Positions 1 to 13,930 of a stretch of DNA of 64,000 nucleotides are shown here, piece after piece. The stretch spans positions 2,099,049 to 2,163,048 of the forward strand of contig JAKSZT010054335.1 of NCBI GenBank assembly GCA_026826555.1, read 5' to 3'. Positions within the stretch are counted from its first letter, which is position 1, and every line of letters begins with the position of its first letter. The position numbers and the translations under genes are program-made. Under the pieces are notes generated by a model. It worked only from the letters and a program-made list of their open reading frames with translations, had not been told where the DNA came from and did no database searches. Source of the stretch: Tolypeutes matacus (taxonomy: Eukaryota > Chordata > Mammalia > Cingulata > Chlamyphoridae).

Positions 1-1915
1 GATTTGAATGGCCATGGATTTCTTATCAGAAATTATGAAAGCCTAAAGTTAATGGCATAAAATTTTTCTAGTGCTTAAAGAAAAGAACTATTAATCCAAA
101 ATCCTATATCCAATGAAACTATCCTTCAAGAGTGAAGGGGAAATCTAGACACTCTTAGATAAAGGAAAACAAAGAAAATTTGTCATCAGCAGACCTGCTG
201 TAATAGAATGGCTAAAGGTAGTTCTCTAAACTGAAATGAAGTGATAAAACAAGACATTTTGGAATATCAGGAAGAAGACAAGATAAATGGGAAGAGTGAA
301 AATACGGGTAAATACATTGTCTTTTCCTCTTGAGTTGTCTAAAACTAAAGCAAAAATTGAATTACAATTTATAACACTGTTTGATGTGGTTTGAAATGTA
401 TGTAGAGGAACTATTTAAGACAATTAACATATAAATGGGAGAGAGTAAAGGGAAGTAAAAGGATGTAAGATTTCTATACTTCATTTGAACTGGTATAATG
501 TCAACATCAGTAGCCTGTGATAACGTATGTATATATCATGTAACCACAAAAAAACAAAAGCAACCACAAAAAAGCTATACAAAGATATGTACTAAAAACA
601 CTACAGAAAAATAAAAATCTAAAAGAAGTTCAAATAACCTACAGAAAGACAGGAAAAGAAAATATAGACATGAGAAAAAGAGAGAATAAACAGAAATAGA
701 AAGTAAAGTTGCACATTTAAAACCTAACTTACAATAATTACAATTAACATAAATGGTCTAAACATACCTATTAAAACAAAGATTGGCAGGATGGTTTAAA
801 ATACATGGCCCAACTCTATGCTGTCTACAAGAATTCACTTCAAATGTAACGATGTATGCAGATTGAAAGTAAAAGGATAGAAATGAATATATTATGCAGA
901 CATTAATTGAAAGAAGCAGTAATGGCTATCTTACTTTCAGATTAAGGAGATTTCAGAGCAAATAAAATTAATAGAGGGAAGCAGATGTGGCTCAAGCGAT
1001 TGGGCTCCCATCTACCATATAGGAGGTCCAGGGTTCAATTCCTGGGGTCTCCAGGTGAAAGGCAGGCTGGCCCATGTGGCAAGCTGGACCAAGTGGAGAG
1101 CTGGCCCACACAGAGTGCTGGCCTGTGCAGGAGTGCTGGCCCGTGTGGAAAGCTGGGGCAGCAAGATGATGCAACAAAAAGAGACACAGAGGAGCGAAAA
1201 TAAGAGACACAGCAGACCGGGGAGCTGAGGTGGCGCAAGAGATTGAGTGCTTTCTCCCACTCCAGAAAGCCCCAGGACTGGTTCCCAGTGCTGCCTAAAG
1301 AGAAACAAGCCCAGAGAGCAGACAGTGAGTACAACCAGGGGCGGGGAAGGGAAAGGAGAAATAAAAAAATTAATAGAGAGGGACATTACATATTGATCAA
1401 AGAATCACTCCATCAAAAAGAGTAACAATCCTAAATGTGTATGCTGCAAACTGCTAAGCTGCAAAATACATGAAACAAGAACTGATAGAAGTGAAAAGAG
1501 AAGTAGACAAATCCACAATTTTAGTTGGAGACCTCAACGTCCTTCTGTCAAGAAATGATTGCACAATTAGACTGAAAATCAGTAAGGATATAGACAAATT
1601 CAATAAGACCATCTTCCAGCAGGATGTTTTAGAAAACTAGGAGTAAAAGGGAGCTTTCTTAACCGATAAAGAGCCTTTATAAGAAACCTATAACTAGCAT
1701 TAAACTTAGTGGTGAATGACTTAATGTCTCCTCCATAAGAGCAGGAACAAGGTGAGAATATCCACTTTTACCACTCTTATATAACATATTACTGGGTCTT
1801 CTAGCTAGTGCAAGAAGGCAAGAAAAGGAAATTTAAAAAAATACAGATGGGGAAGTAAGAAATAAATTCTCCCTGTTTGCAGATGAAAAGGTAATTTTAA
1901 AAGCCCATTCTAACA
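1..1915 (+). mobile_element. Old LINE-1 fragment (ORF2-derived), interrupted by a SINE
   Basis: Degenerate L1 sequence in sense orientation. The stretch around 730-960 reads like the ORF2 endonuclease start (aatggtctaaacat, then a tract on reacting to 'ctgtctacaagaa'), continuing at 1380-1625 after the SINE. About 1730-1905 matches the reverse-transcriptase region, including a decayed 'LFADD'-type segment near 1876-1890. A large central deletion falls near 1630. Frames are broken throughout. The opening 300 bases resemble the region before ORF2. Subfamily is not determined; an ancient L1M type is likely. Confidence 0.75.
977..1366 (+). mobile_element. Xenarthran tRNA-derived SINE (long form) with TSD
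   Basis: tRNA-Ala-like head (aagcagatgtggctcaagcg) with a B-box-like ggttcaattcc near 1032-1042, followed by the tandem 'agctggcccacacagagtgctgg' type body and an A-rich tail. The direct repeat aaattaatagag flanks it at 965-976 and 1367-1378. It is inserted inside the L1 fragment, whose sequence resumes afterwards. Reading frames on both strands here are SINE shadows. Confidence 0.9.
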
Positions 1916-2569
1916 ATGTCTATTGAGCTGGAAACAGTCACAAGAATATTGGTCCCACTCTTTTGTCTAATAAGGGACAGGATGAGAAAATTTGCAATTG
2001 TGCACGCCGCCTTTGGTTTTCTATTATTGAAAATTCATCTTTGCAGTGTACCTGTAATAAAGAACATTTTCAAGATATCTAGACTTGAAATATTACTGTA
2101 ATTACTATGAATGCAACTTTCAGTATCAAAAAGTCTGATTGTAAATTGATTCTCTTGCTTGATAATTCCATGCATGAGGTAATAATATTCAAATTGAATT
2201 TTCTGATTTCTGAAAGCATAAACACTTTTAATGAAAAGTGCATCTATTATTTCTTTAATAGCTATAAAAGCCTTCATGTGTAAGGTAAAATGAATTAATG
2301 ACTCAGGTAGATTTCTTAAGACAATGTATGTGTCTGATTATTGCCATATTACAATCTTACTTCTGGACTTTTTGTTATATAAAATAATAACTCTCCTTAT
2401 TGTTTAAGCCACTATTTTTCATTGTCTTTTCTGTTAGTTCTTTCCAAAATCATCCTGATTCAAAATTACTCTAGATGAAACTAATTATTAATCAATTGAA
2501 AAAGACTTTCAAATAACTATTTTAGTTAGCTCAAATAAATAAATTAAGGAATTATTTCTACTAAAAAGG
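1916..2569. other. Unassigned AT-rich sequence
   Basis: No coding signal and no repeat I can name. The short frames here have no recognisable protein content. Confidence 0.4.
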
Positions 2570-3480
2570 AGTAATGATTATAAAATAATAGGGGCAGAAA
2601 TGAAATGAAAACAAAAACATATAAGACAGAACAAATTTAAAATATTGATATTTCAGAAATGAAAATTATTGTTATCAAAATGAAAAAATGCTCTCCAAAC
2701 TAGACAAAAAGAGTGAATCAGTGGATTGAAAAATAATATGGAGAAACTCATCCAGAAAGCAGCTTAGAAGAAATATAGATATTTTAAAATGTGACAGAGC
2801 CAATAAGAGACATGGAGAATAGGTTGAGAATATTGATCTAATAGGAGTTTCAGTAAAAAAAAAAAGAAAGGACGCATGGGTAAAAACTAACATTTAAAGA
2901 TTTATAGCTAATATTTTTTTCAGAATTAGAGAAAGAAGGGAATGTTCCATTTAGAATATGCTAGATATATAGAGAAACTCCTAAAAGCTGTCAGAAAGAA
3001 AAGACTGGTTTTATGCCAGATGACAGTGGAACAATAACATTCAAGTGTTTATGGAAATGACCATCAACCTAAAGTTTTATACTCAGCTACATTATTATTG
3101 AAGACAAATGAAAGACACCTTAAGACATACAAAAGATTAAGAGATTTTACCATCTTTAGACACTCAATAAAAGAACTATTTAAAACATGCTTCAACAAGA
3201 ATAAAAGTGACTCTAGAAGAAAATCATGGGATATAAAAACAGTTTTAAGCACAGAAACTGATAAAATATATTGGTAAATTTAACTGTCAATGGAAGAAAA
3301 CTTTTTGTTGTTGTTTAAAATGTGAAAGACAATCAACAACAGAACTCAAGGCAGCCACGAATACATCACTTGGTAGGCGGGTGATGTTCAATGGGTCAAG
3401 TGGTGCAAAAAATCCTTTTTGTGTTTAGGAGGAAAACAGACATGTTGACTACCTTTATAATTTTCTGGAGCAATCAGCAA
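2570..3480 (+). mobile_element. Probable L1 ORF1-region fragment, highly decayed
   Basis: About 2985-3235 resembles the part of old L1 elements encoding the ORF1 C-terminus and beyond: an 'agacagtggaacaata', 'ctcagctacatta', 'gacaaatgaaag' series followed by the 'cttcaacaaga' region. Everything is frame-broken. The HNRNPA1 retrocopy follows directly. Confidence 0.45.
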
Positions 3481-3509
3481 TTAAATTTGTGTTTCAAAAT
3501 AGTAAGAGT

Positions 3510-4972
<1,463 letters not shown>

Positions 4973-4989
4973 AGTAAGAGTAAATGAAA

Positions 4990-5640
4990 GGGAATTGACC
5001 ACAATCTAGAGCTTCCAAAATGGCAGAGAATAAAAAAAGACAAAAGACAGGAAGTGATTTTAAAAAATGAAAGAAAGAAGAAAGTTGCTAAACAGAAAAC
5101 ACAAAATAAAATGCCTGAAGTGAGTCTGAGTACATCAATAATCTCAATAATCTCAAGTAAATGAATTAAAATCATCATTTAAAAGACACACATTATCAGA
5201 TGCTGTACTCACAAGAGCTCCTGTAACAATATCACATTGAAAGGCTGAAAATAAAGGGATGGAAAGAGACAGTCTGGAAAAAAATTGACCAAAAGAATGC
5301 TGAGATATAATATCTATAATTTAAGGCAAAAGCTTTAACTTGGGCAATAGGAAAATTACATAATATTGAAGAGACAATCTATTAAGAAAGTAATTTTCAT
5401 TTTCTATAGATTATAGTTATATTAAGAAATACAAAATTCACAATATTAAAGTATATTAAATACTGAAGTTTTAAAACAAATTTTGCATATAAAATATTTT
5501 TCCAATTTTTAAATGAGAAATGAGGTTACTCCCATAGACATAAATCTTTACCATATTTTGTGCTTGAAATTCCAGATCTAGATTTTTGAAGGACACTACT
5601 TTCAAAATTTTGATAATCACTACCCAGAGAAACTTAATTC
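4990..5640 (+). mobile_element. Possible L1 continuation after the retrocopy
   Basis: A-rich sequence with L1-like phrases ('aataatctcaagtaaatgaatt', 'gacacacattatcagatgctgta'), plausibly the same old L1 that flanks the HNRNPA1 copy on its left. Very decayed. Confidence 0.35.
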
Positions 5641-6090
5641 ACATAAATAGGTGATAAAAATAAAAGCAAAATGTTCACAACCATTCACACTTTTCCTACA
5701 GCTGGAATTATATTTTAAGTATGAATGCATTACTATGAACCAAATATATTGTGTAATATATTATTTGATTCACAAAAAACAAAAACAAAAAAACAAACAA
5801 AAACCAAAACAACAAAAAAATTTACATGTATCCATTACATTTAATTGAGAAATGTATATATTTATTCATCTGTGTTTACTTTTTAGTTTTTAATTGCTTA
5901 TGTTTTCAATTATTAAATGTACAAAGTAAAGTTAAAAAAAAAAAAAAGGATATAATAGTTCCTTTTTTTCTCTTTCATTACCAAACGTAAGGAAGACGTT
6001 TGTTGTATATTGAAATACAAATGAATATCAAAAGGAATCAAGTGTTTTCACAGTAAGAGTTTAAAAAGTGGTGAAGCTCCAATTTACAAA
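5641..6090. other. Unassigned AT-rich DNA with A-rich simple sequence
   Basis: Contains A-rich runs at about 5775-5822 and 5931-5948. No gene or nameable repeat seen. Confidence 0.4.
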
Positions 6091-6096
6091 TCACAC

Positions 6097-6573
6097 ATGG
6101 GGCGTGAAAACATTCACCCTTCAGCTGATTTAGATGCCACTGAAAGGGCATCACCCACACCTGGACAGAAGGGACCACCATATGTGAAACTGAGCCTGGT
6201 GCCGCTGCCTGGGGCTGTACCTGCCAGGAGCCCCACTGGGCCTCCCCATCCCCACCCCTGCCAGGGACCTCGGCCGCCCTCCGTATGGGGCCCTGGAACG
6301 TGGACAGACTCGCCCTCGATGGGCAGCCGTGAGCTCCGCAGCTGGCTGGTGATGTGGGGGTCCGTGGACAGGCGTGTCCTTGGCAGGACTTGGCGCATTA
6401 CACCTGAGCATGTGCAGCTCACTGAGCTTGCCACCCACAGGGGCTACCCGGGGAGCTGCCTGAGTAAGGGGCTGCCTCGGAGGGGCCCCAGATGTGGTTG
6501 CCCAGCTGGCCTGAGGGCTGAAGGAATCAACATATCAAAACACATCCATAAGCCGTTCTGGCTCACTTGCTGA
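6097..6573 (+). other. GC-rich island with a 158-codon open frame, origin unknown
   Basis: A sharp GC-rich block about 430 bases long within AT-rich DNA. A 158-codon frame is open across it, but other long open frames exist on the opposite strand, as expected from GC-rich DNA. The peptide is Pro/Gly/Arg-rich, has no domain I recognise, and no splice or poly(A) features are clear. I do not call it a gene. Confidence 0.25.
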
Positions 6574-6639
6574 GAAGTTCTGAAACAGAGAATCTATGTG
6601 GAACTTAAGGGGGAAAAAAAGTGAACACGTGCAATTTCA

Positions 6640-7560
6640 TAAGAGAGTTATTAGCAAATTTGAAAGAAATAGTATCATACCGACCGCATTCTCTGACCAC
6701 AATTTATCAAATTAAGTCACCCTTATATTGATTATTTTTAAAAAACAGGTTTTTGGAAACTAATAAATATATTTCTAAGTGCCTTGTGAGTTAAAATAAA
6801 AGCAGAACAAAAATTACAAAATACTTAGAACTGAATGAAAATGAAAGCGTAGACCCATAATCTCTAGTCCACAATTCAGAGATCCAAGAGTCTGAAAACT
6901 GAAAGTTTTTTTTTTTTCCCCATAACTCCGTTGGTAGCAAAACCCGACCTGAGGTGGCTTATGGTTTAAATCATCCCACTTCTAGGAAGACTGATGAAGG
7001 GGAAAAAAGGAAAAGGAACAAATAAGCAATATGAACACATAAAGGAAACATAACTAGATAGACCAGAAGATAGAAACATCATAAGAGAATACCTGAAGCA
7101 ACTTTATGTGACTTCAAAATTTGGATGAAATGGATAATTTTCTAGAAAATCACACATTGCCAAAGTTGACTCATGAAAAATAGAAAAAGTGAATAAGTCT
7201 CTAAGGCAATTGAATGATTAAAATCCCCCCTTTTCCCCAACGGAGTTCCAGAATAGGAAGTGCAAATGGCCAATAACGTTGAAAAGATGCTATGCCACCA
7301 TCATAATCGAGGACGTGCCCAGTACTGGGCTAATATTCCCCACCCATCTGATTAGCAACAATTAAAGGTCAGAGAACCTGAAGCACTGGAGAGGGTGTAG
7401 AAAAACAGGCTCTCTCTCATAATATGGGTAGGAATGTAAATTGCAAACCCATTTGTAGAGAGATTTGGCAGCTTCTAGAAAATGTCCAGATGCACACTCT
7501 CTGACTCAGCAGCTCCATTTGTAGGTATTTATCTGGTCTAGAGAAATTTCCACACATGTG
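6640..7560 (+). mobile_element. Old L1 fragment, ORF2 to 3' region
   Basis: About 7080-7210 translates in pieces to the ORF2 segment with 'LDEMDNFLENHTLPKLTHE'. About 7335-7560 resembles an L1M 3' UTR ('gggtgtagaaaaacaggctctctc', 'gcagctccatttgtaggtatttat'). Internal deletions and frameshifts are present. Confidence 0.65.
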
Positions 7561-9120
7561 CATGAAGGAAGAGTGAGGAGACAGAGTGGCTGCAGCAGGC
7601 GGAGCCAGCAGGAGAGGTGGGAAATAAGGTGGCGAGGGGGCAGGCCACGTCATTGGAGAGGGCTTTGGCCTCTCCTGGGAACTAGCTGGGAAGTTATTGG
7701 AGGGCTCTGACCGTTTATATAGAGTCGATGTTGGCAAAGAGTTCTAAAAGTGAAGAGGTCTGACAATTTCTGGGCACGTAAAACATGGAGATTTCATGGA
7801 ATGGAGTGAAAATGCAAATCCCAAAACACATCATAAAAATCCTTGAGGATCTTTTCAGAAACAAAAAAGATGACGTTTCTGAAAATCAAGGGGTGTTTCT
7901 GACTCTGGCTCTAGAAGCAAAAAAGGACTGCACTGTACTTGGCGCCTCCAGGAGGGGAGATGCTTGCTTTGCTCCGTGCGGGCGCCAAGATATTGACTCT
8001 AAAGGGTCTCCTGCGTTTGGGACTTGACAGAAAAAACAAGGAGTTTATTTGGAAAGAGCCCAAGTCATTCTGAAATGAATGGGTTTCCTAGCATTTGCTT
8101 TGAATTTTGAACATACATACACCAAACCACAAAGGGCACAAAGGCAAGCCAGCTGAGGGTGCCACTGGCTTGGGAGGTCAGGCACATGTGCTACCCTGGG
8201 CTGGGCCGGCAGGGCCCAGCGATCAGAACACCCAGTGGGTTTCAACGGCACCTCCCCAGAGGCTGGAGGGCACACTTGTGCAGTGCACAACTTGAACAAC
8301 TGTTCTTGCCCACCCTTCCTAATCCATGTCTTGGTAAACCCAGAACTAGGAGCAACCAAAGATTTCTTCATTTTGGTTTAGTCTGGTTCCTCTTTTTTCC
8401 CCATTGTTATTATTTTTTGATCATATGCTGATCTCTTTCTGCATCCCACACAGGCCTGCATGGGACACTGATCCCCAAATCACACTCGACTTGCCACTTC
8501 CTTTTACTATGACTGATGCACCAACGGCCAAGAATATCTATCTTCTTTTAAGTTTTTCAAAGTTTAGACTTAGTAAAGCAGATTATTTGAACATCTCTAT
8601 TTGCAATGCTTTAGCTATCTTTTCCCTCCGGGATACTTCACGGATCTATTTAAATATAAGCAGTTAGGGGCTGTAGCCTTCGTTTGTTAAAGCTCTATAA
8701 AATGTCCCCTTCTTCTCTTATTCCTTCTCCTGCTTTGCCTCCTTGTTAAAGTCTTGAACACTCTAATTTTGAGATGGATGTAGGGTTATGCTTCCCTGGC
8801 TTGTAGTGAGTGAGAAGCTCTAATGACTCTAGTGGAGAATTTGCGGCATGGCTATACACATCACTGATAAATTAGGGTGTAAAGAGGGAAGCTCAGGCTT
8901 TATCCCAGCCCTGACAGGCTGTGGAACTGGGGAGCTGTCTCCAGCTGTGTACACTGGGCATTAAAGAAAGAAAAGTTAGGGGAACTCCCACCCTGGATGA
9001 TTTTTATTCTGATGTTTCTTTTGCCCATTTCACTATGACTCAAAGGAAAGATGACAAGATTACAGAAATGATGAGTCTCTCTAATCAAATGGGGTTTGAA
9101 CTGCTTCCAAGTCCTCTATG
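7561..9120. other. Unassigned sequence; no gene supported
   Basis: Mixed composition. Short open frames show no recognisable domains, and I see no clear young repeat. Confidence 0.4.
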
Positions 9121-9268
9121 ACAGTGGTTCTCAAGCTTGTCCCTGTGAAAGCACTGGGGTGGGAGTTCAGTAGGTCTGGGGAGGACGGAGCTCAGAGAAC
9201 TGCCTTCCTAGCATGTTGCTGATTGTGCTGACCTCGGGATCACTACAGAGGACCACTGCTCTACGGGA
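9121..9268 (+). mobile_element. MER5-type (hAT-Charlie) DNA transposon relic
   Basis: Starts with the typical terminus cagtggttctcaa at 9122-9134, then 'gttcagtaggtctgggg', and ends near gaccactgctct. Strongly diverged and nonautonomous. Confidence 0.6.
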
Positions 9269-10083
9269 TTATGCTCAAATCTGGTGTCAGATAAAAACAA
9301 ACCTGTATTTCGATAAGGAGAGACTTTATTCAGAAAAAGCACTATTGCAATAGTGAGAATGTTCCAGTCTCAGAAATCTGCAAACATCTCAGAATCAAAC
9401 AGGAAAAGTTTTACTTTTCTAGGGTAAGGAGGGTCAAGCAGAGAAGGGGAAACAGGGCAAGCAAGGAGAAATGACCACCGGGGCCTGTCAGCATGGTCAG
9501 CTGATCTCCAGGAGAAGCTGATAAGGGGGCCCTTTTCTCCTTTTAGTCCTTGCTCAGGCTTGAGCCTGACTAAAGCTTGCCAAGCAAAGCAGAGGGTAAG
9601 AAACGGGCAGCTGGGAACACTCGGTTGCCATGACTCTCGGCTCGGCCTCTTTCTCAGGCTCTGGCCTTCCACGTGAAGGCGACGCCCTCGTATTGGCACC
9701 TCGCCTCCATCCACCTGTGCTCAGACGAGGTGCCCCAGCTCCCAAACCACAATCAGTGCAGGCACCTGACCCACCTGGGATAGAAGCTACTTCCCAAGAG
9801 TAAGGGCTTTCAATCTCCTGCTCTGACTGTACTCTATGGCAAAAACCCTCAGCTCAGGGAAGGGGGAAACAGAGAAAGACGCTTTGAAACAATCAGAAGA
9901 CAGAGTCAGGTGGGGAGAGAGAAGTAGAGACGACAGGAGGAAGGAGACTTCCTGCTTCCTAAGCTCCCATCTCTGCCTGACGCCCGCGTTTTGAGCTGTG
10001 ACTCCCTCTTCAGAATCCACAAAGAGCCCCCGTTTCCTTAAATGTCTCTGTTGGCTTAAATTGGGGGGCTCGTCACAGCCCAT
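9269..10083. other. Unassigned, possibly antisense LTR-like sequence at the left
   Basis: About 9290-9420 has an antisense poly(A)-signal-like 'agactttattc' and repeat-like wording that I cannot assign to a named family. The rest looks unique. No gene is supported. Confidence 0.3.
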
Positions 10084-10190
10084 TGCTGGGCACCACCCCC
10101 AGAGTTCCTGATTCAGAAGGGCTGGGGTGGGGCCTGGGAATCTGCATTGCTAACAAGTTCCCAGGGGATGGCGATGCTTTCGGTGTGGGG
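10084..10190 (+). mobile_element. MER5A-type fragment
   Basis: The core 'ccacccccagagttcctgat' followed by 'ggggtggggcctgggaatctgcattgctaacaagttccca' wording is typical of MER5A (hAT-Charlie). Both termini are missing. Confidence 0.7.
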
Positions 10191-10424
10191 AGCTCACTCC
10201 CGGAACCTCTGGATTAAACCACAGACCTCTCAGTGGCTCCTCCTGTCTAATAAAAACTAGAGGCGTGACAGAGCCGCGCGTCCTCCCAGGCTCTAAGGAG
10301 TGGCTTAACTAACCTGATGAGCAGATGGTGGCTGCGAGAAGTTAAGTAACATGCCTATGTCCTGCTCGCAGAGTCATTTCCCACTTTCCTGCCTGGGAAG
10401 CCCTGTCAAGGACTCCAGAGCTCC

Positions 10425-10795
10425 CTTTCGCTTCCCGTTCTGGCCAGACTGGATCCCTTGCCTCTCTCTGGACCCGACCCACATCCTCTGACCCTTCGCT
10501 TGTGCCCAACCTGCCTGGAGGTCATTTCAAAGTCTCCCTCTCCACCAAGCTTCTCCAGACTTCCTGATAATGCCTCCCTCTAGGGCAAGCTGTTTCAGAT
10601 GCCTTCCTCTGAGCAGGCGCTGCCCTTCGTACTTATCTTACCATATTTCGTCTCGTACGTTAAGCTTTTGTTTCCTCAGCTCCGTGCACTATGGAAGCTC
10701 CTCGAAGGTGGGGACTGATGCTCACTGAGCACCTGGCGCAGTGCCACAAGCACACCTGGTACTCAGCGGAGAGACACCTGTTGAGTTGAAATAAC
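10425..10795 (+). mobile_element. L2-type LINE 3' fragment
   Basis: The pyrimidine-rich 'ccttcctctgagcaggc' region and the 'ctccgtgcactatggaagctcctcgaaggtgggga' end, followed by an 'actgagcacctgg' tail, are L2/MIR-like. Family assignment is from memory of wording, not a search. Confidence 0.5.
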
Positions 10796-10799
10796 AGAA

Positions 10800-11945
10800 G
10801 AAAGAAGTGGTTTGTGCCCCTGGGAAGCAGAGCTGAGACAGAGCCTCAGGGTGTCTACGAGAAGTGCTCTAGGGACCAACACTGACGGCAGCGGGACAGG
10901 CAGGGAGAAGTTGGGCTGCGACGCAGTCTCGACTAAGGTCTCAGCTGACTCTGAGGGCAGCTCTGGAGCTGGGTGGCCTTGCAGGGTGGTCTAGAGACAA
11001 CGGACAAGGGCTGCCCTGGAAGGGGGCATGACTTTGGGCAAGGCGACTCTTTCAGCCAAGGTGATTTCAAGGACGGCTGCTGGCCGAGGCAGCATCGCCA
11101 GCACTCCCAGCACCAGGGTGAGTGAGGCATCCTCTCAGACGACTGTCCCCAAGCCCTCTGCCCAGTGCTCCCTGCCCCGGTTCCTGGTGCCTGCTTTCTG
11201 CACCTTGCACTCGACCTGGGCATTTGGGGCGGCCTCCCTGTTTTGGGAGAACATGCCAGCTGACTTACCCCAAACCCCTCTCTCCTCCTTCCTTGCCAGG
11301 ACTATGTCCAGGCTACCTTCCCTCGCAGCTGGCAGTGGCCACACAGCCCAGTCTTGGCCAGTGAGAGCTAAGTGGAAGTTGGCTGGGGATGTGGGGGAAC
11401 TTTTTCTTTCTTGATACTCTTGCTGCCCCTTCCTCCTTCCTGTTGCTTTCTTCTTTTTTCCCACTGCTTGTGAAATGAGGCTGGCAGTGGACTATCCATC
11501 TTGAGCTCATGTGGCCATCATGGGGACAAAAGCCTCACTCCAAGGTTGGAGAACAGAGAGAGATGCAGCAGCTGGGGTGCTTGTGTGGGTAGGACAGGGC
11601 CATGTTTAGATAAGGCCCTGTGGCTGGGTTTCTGCTGCGTGGAACACGCTGGAATGGCCACCCCGATGGTCTCGGCCAGCGTCTGTGCAGACCACCCATG
11701 CCCTGTTCTGATACACCTGGTCATCTAGAAGTACGTGGGCTGGAGCTCAAGTCATAGACTATGGGTCTTGGATTTGGGGAGCTGGTGAAGAGCCTTGGAA
11801 GGTATGGAAGGAGCTCTAAAGGGTGAGCATGGGGGAGGCTAGGCAATAAGAAACAAGCCTAGGAAATGGGAAAGAGTCAAATTATTGCTGACAGTCATTT
11901 CCTACCAAGCCCCCATGCCACCCACACACCCAGGTTTTTTGCTGG
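10800..11945. other. Unassigned GC-moderate sequence; no gene supported
   Basis: Open frames overlap on both strands without recognisable domains. No repeat could be named. Confidence 0.4.
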
Positions 11946-11949
11946 CCTC

Positions 11950-12063
11950 ACACAGGACTGGGGAGATGGCATAGGAAAGCCTGGGCCTGGAAGAATTGAG
12001 TCTGAATCCTGGACTCACTGGTTAGCTGTGTGACCTTGGGCAAGCCAATTAGCCTCTCTGAGT
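11950..12063 (+). mobile_element. MIR SINE
   Basis: The MIR core wording 'gttagctgtgtgaccttggg' with 'caagccaattagcctctctgag' after it is clear at about 12021-12063. Ancient mammal-wide repeat. Confidence 0.85.
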
Positions 12064-13310
12064 TTTTGTTTGGAAAAAGATTTTATGTTCTTTTCAAACA
12101 GACATACACCAAGGAAAACATTTAAAATAAATAGGTGAGGCAATAAAGGAAAACAGGCTGAGGTGGGCCACAGAGGACGTCTCCAAGGCTTGTGGCATGT
12201 GCTGGAGGCCATCCAACAACCTGGCTCTAAGCTTTCAAGCAACCAATGCAAAAAGGGAAACACATCCTGTGTCCTAGTCTCAGGACTCACAAAATACCCC
12301 AGAAGACACACAGCCGTTCTTGGAACTGTATTCACAGAGAGACGTGTCTTCTGCGGGTCTTCTTTGAGAAGATGTGGACGTGATAAAGCTTGTCCACAAG
12401 ATCTTCTTGAAAACAGTGGTTAGATAAGTTCAGGAATCACCTTCTATTAGACGCCCTTCTCGGGGAGCCCCCCATCAGTGCGTTAAAGGCCCTGCAAGTC
12501 TCACGGCAAACAAACGAGCTTCTGGAGCTCCTTCAGCACAGAGGGGCATTTTCTTCTTTTTTTCGTCCTTTCTTCTGTGTTATCTGTTAACTAGTATTTC
12601 AGGGAACACATGGTGCCAACTACTGGTGCAATGTAATCAATGTCCTCAGTAAGATCTATGGAGTACATACAGCAGTGCTTTTCAAAGGGAGATTTTAAAA
12701 TAAAACCCTCCTCAGTGTAGGTCCGTGCTGGCATGCTGAGGCACATTTCAGGAAGAGATGTTCTCCAGTGGGGAGTGGAGGGCAATGTCTGGCTCACGCT
12801 GGGCACTCAATAAATGTGCATTTATTAAGCACCTCTTTCTGGACCCACAGAGCAGTCCCTTGTTAAGGGGTTAGGGCCATTCTTAGTATATCCTTATTCC
12901 TTTCTTTTCTGATTACGTGACTTGAAATTTCTCTTTTATGGGTTTGCCAGAAGCAAAAGTCACTGTCTAGATACCTGTAACCTAATCAAAAGGAAACGCC
13001 TTACTTGTAAGTAAGCACGTTTTTGCCCCAACAGGAAGGTCATGTGACCAAGGGAAAGAAGGGCCCGGTGCCGTGAGGGGGTCCCTTTCTGGAAAGCCAG
13101 TCTGAGGCCTCGAGCTCAGCGCCCAAGCCGGTTTCTCGGAGCAGGTCCATTTGCAGCTTTTTCGGAATCTGGAGGCTGCCTCTCCAAGCAGCCTCCATTC
13201 AGCAGCTACTGTTCTTCTGGTCTTGTGATGTCGTTGTTCATTCTGCGAGGGTGAGGACAGGGTGGAAGGCAGCTGCTTCTCGGCAGGGGAGAAGCCTGAC
13301 AGGTGTTAGA
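12064..13310. other. Unassigned; small L2/MIR-like tail near 12795-12835
   Basis: The motif gggcactcaataaatg at 12801-12816 is typical of MIR/L2 3' ends. The remainder has no gene or nameable repeat. Confidence 0.35.
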
Positions 13311-13321
13311 AACAGGCATGG

Positions 13322-13768
13322 GGGAAGCGGACGGGGCTCAAGTGATTGGGCCCCCATCTACCATATGGGAGGACCAGGGTTCAATTCCCGGGGCCTCCTG
13401 GTGAAAGGCAGGCTGGCCCGCGTGGCGAGCTGGCCCACGCGGAGTGCTGGCCCACGCGGAGTGCTGGCCCACGCAGAGTGCTGGCCCATGCAGGAGTGCT
13501 GGTGCAGCAAGATGACGCAACAAAGAGAGACACAGACGAGAGACGAGAAGAGACGCAGCAGACCAGGGAGCTGAGGTGGTGCAAGAGACTGAGCGCCTCT
13601 CTCCCACTCCAGAAGGTCCCAGGATCGGTTCCCGGTGCCGCCTAAAGAGAAGCCGAGCAGACACAAAGGAATGCACAGAGAGCAGACAGCGAGCACAAAA
13701 CAACAGGCGGGGTGGGGGAGGTTTGGGAGAGAAATAAATAAAGAAACGCTTAAAACAAACAAACAAAA
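13322..13768 (+). mobile_element. Xenarthran tRNA-derived SINE with TSD and internal 17-bp tandem repeat
   Basis: tRNA-Ala-like head with ggttcaattcccggggcc near 13378-13396. Its body includes about four 17-bp copies of the tggcccacgcggagtgc unit at 13428-13497, and an A-rich tail ends it. The perfect repeat aacaggcatgg at 13311-13321 and 13769-13779 is the TSD. The 179- and 147-codon antisense frames here are SINE shadows. Confidence 0.93.
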
Positions 13769-13837
13769 AACAGGCATGGAAGTGTACTGGGAATTTCTCA
13801 TCCAAGGAACGTTGATGGAAAGTACGACACTCCTGGG

Positions 13838-13930
13838 AACTTGCTAAAGATTCAGATGGCCAGGCTGCACCCCACACCTCTCTGAAATCTGAATGTCCAG
13901 GGGAGGGGCCTGGGAATCTGCATTGTAACC
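13838..13930 (+). mobile_element. MER5A-type fragment
   Basis: 'gaacttgctaaagattcaga', then 'ggaggggcctgggaatctgcattgtaac', matches MER5A interior wording. Truncated. Confidence 0.6.

Noticed and set aside
13338..13877. 179-codon antisense frame
   Set aside because: Falls within a SINE; the same peptide types recur at the other SINE copies.
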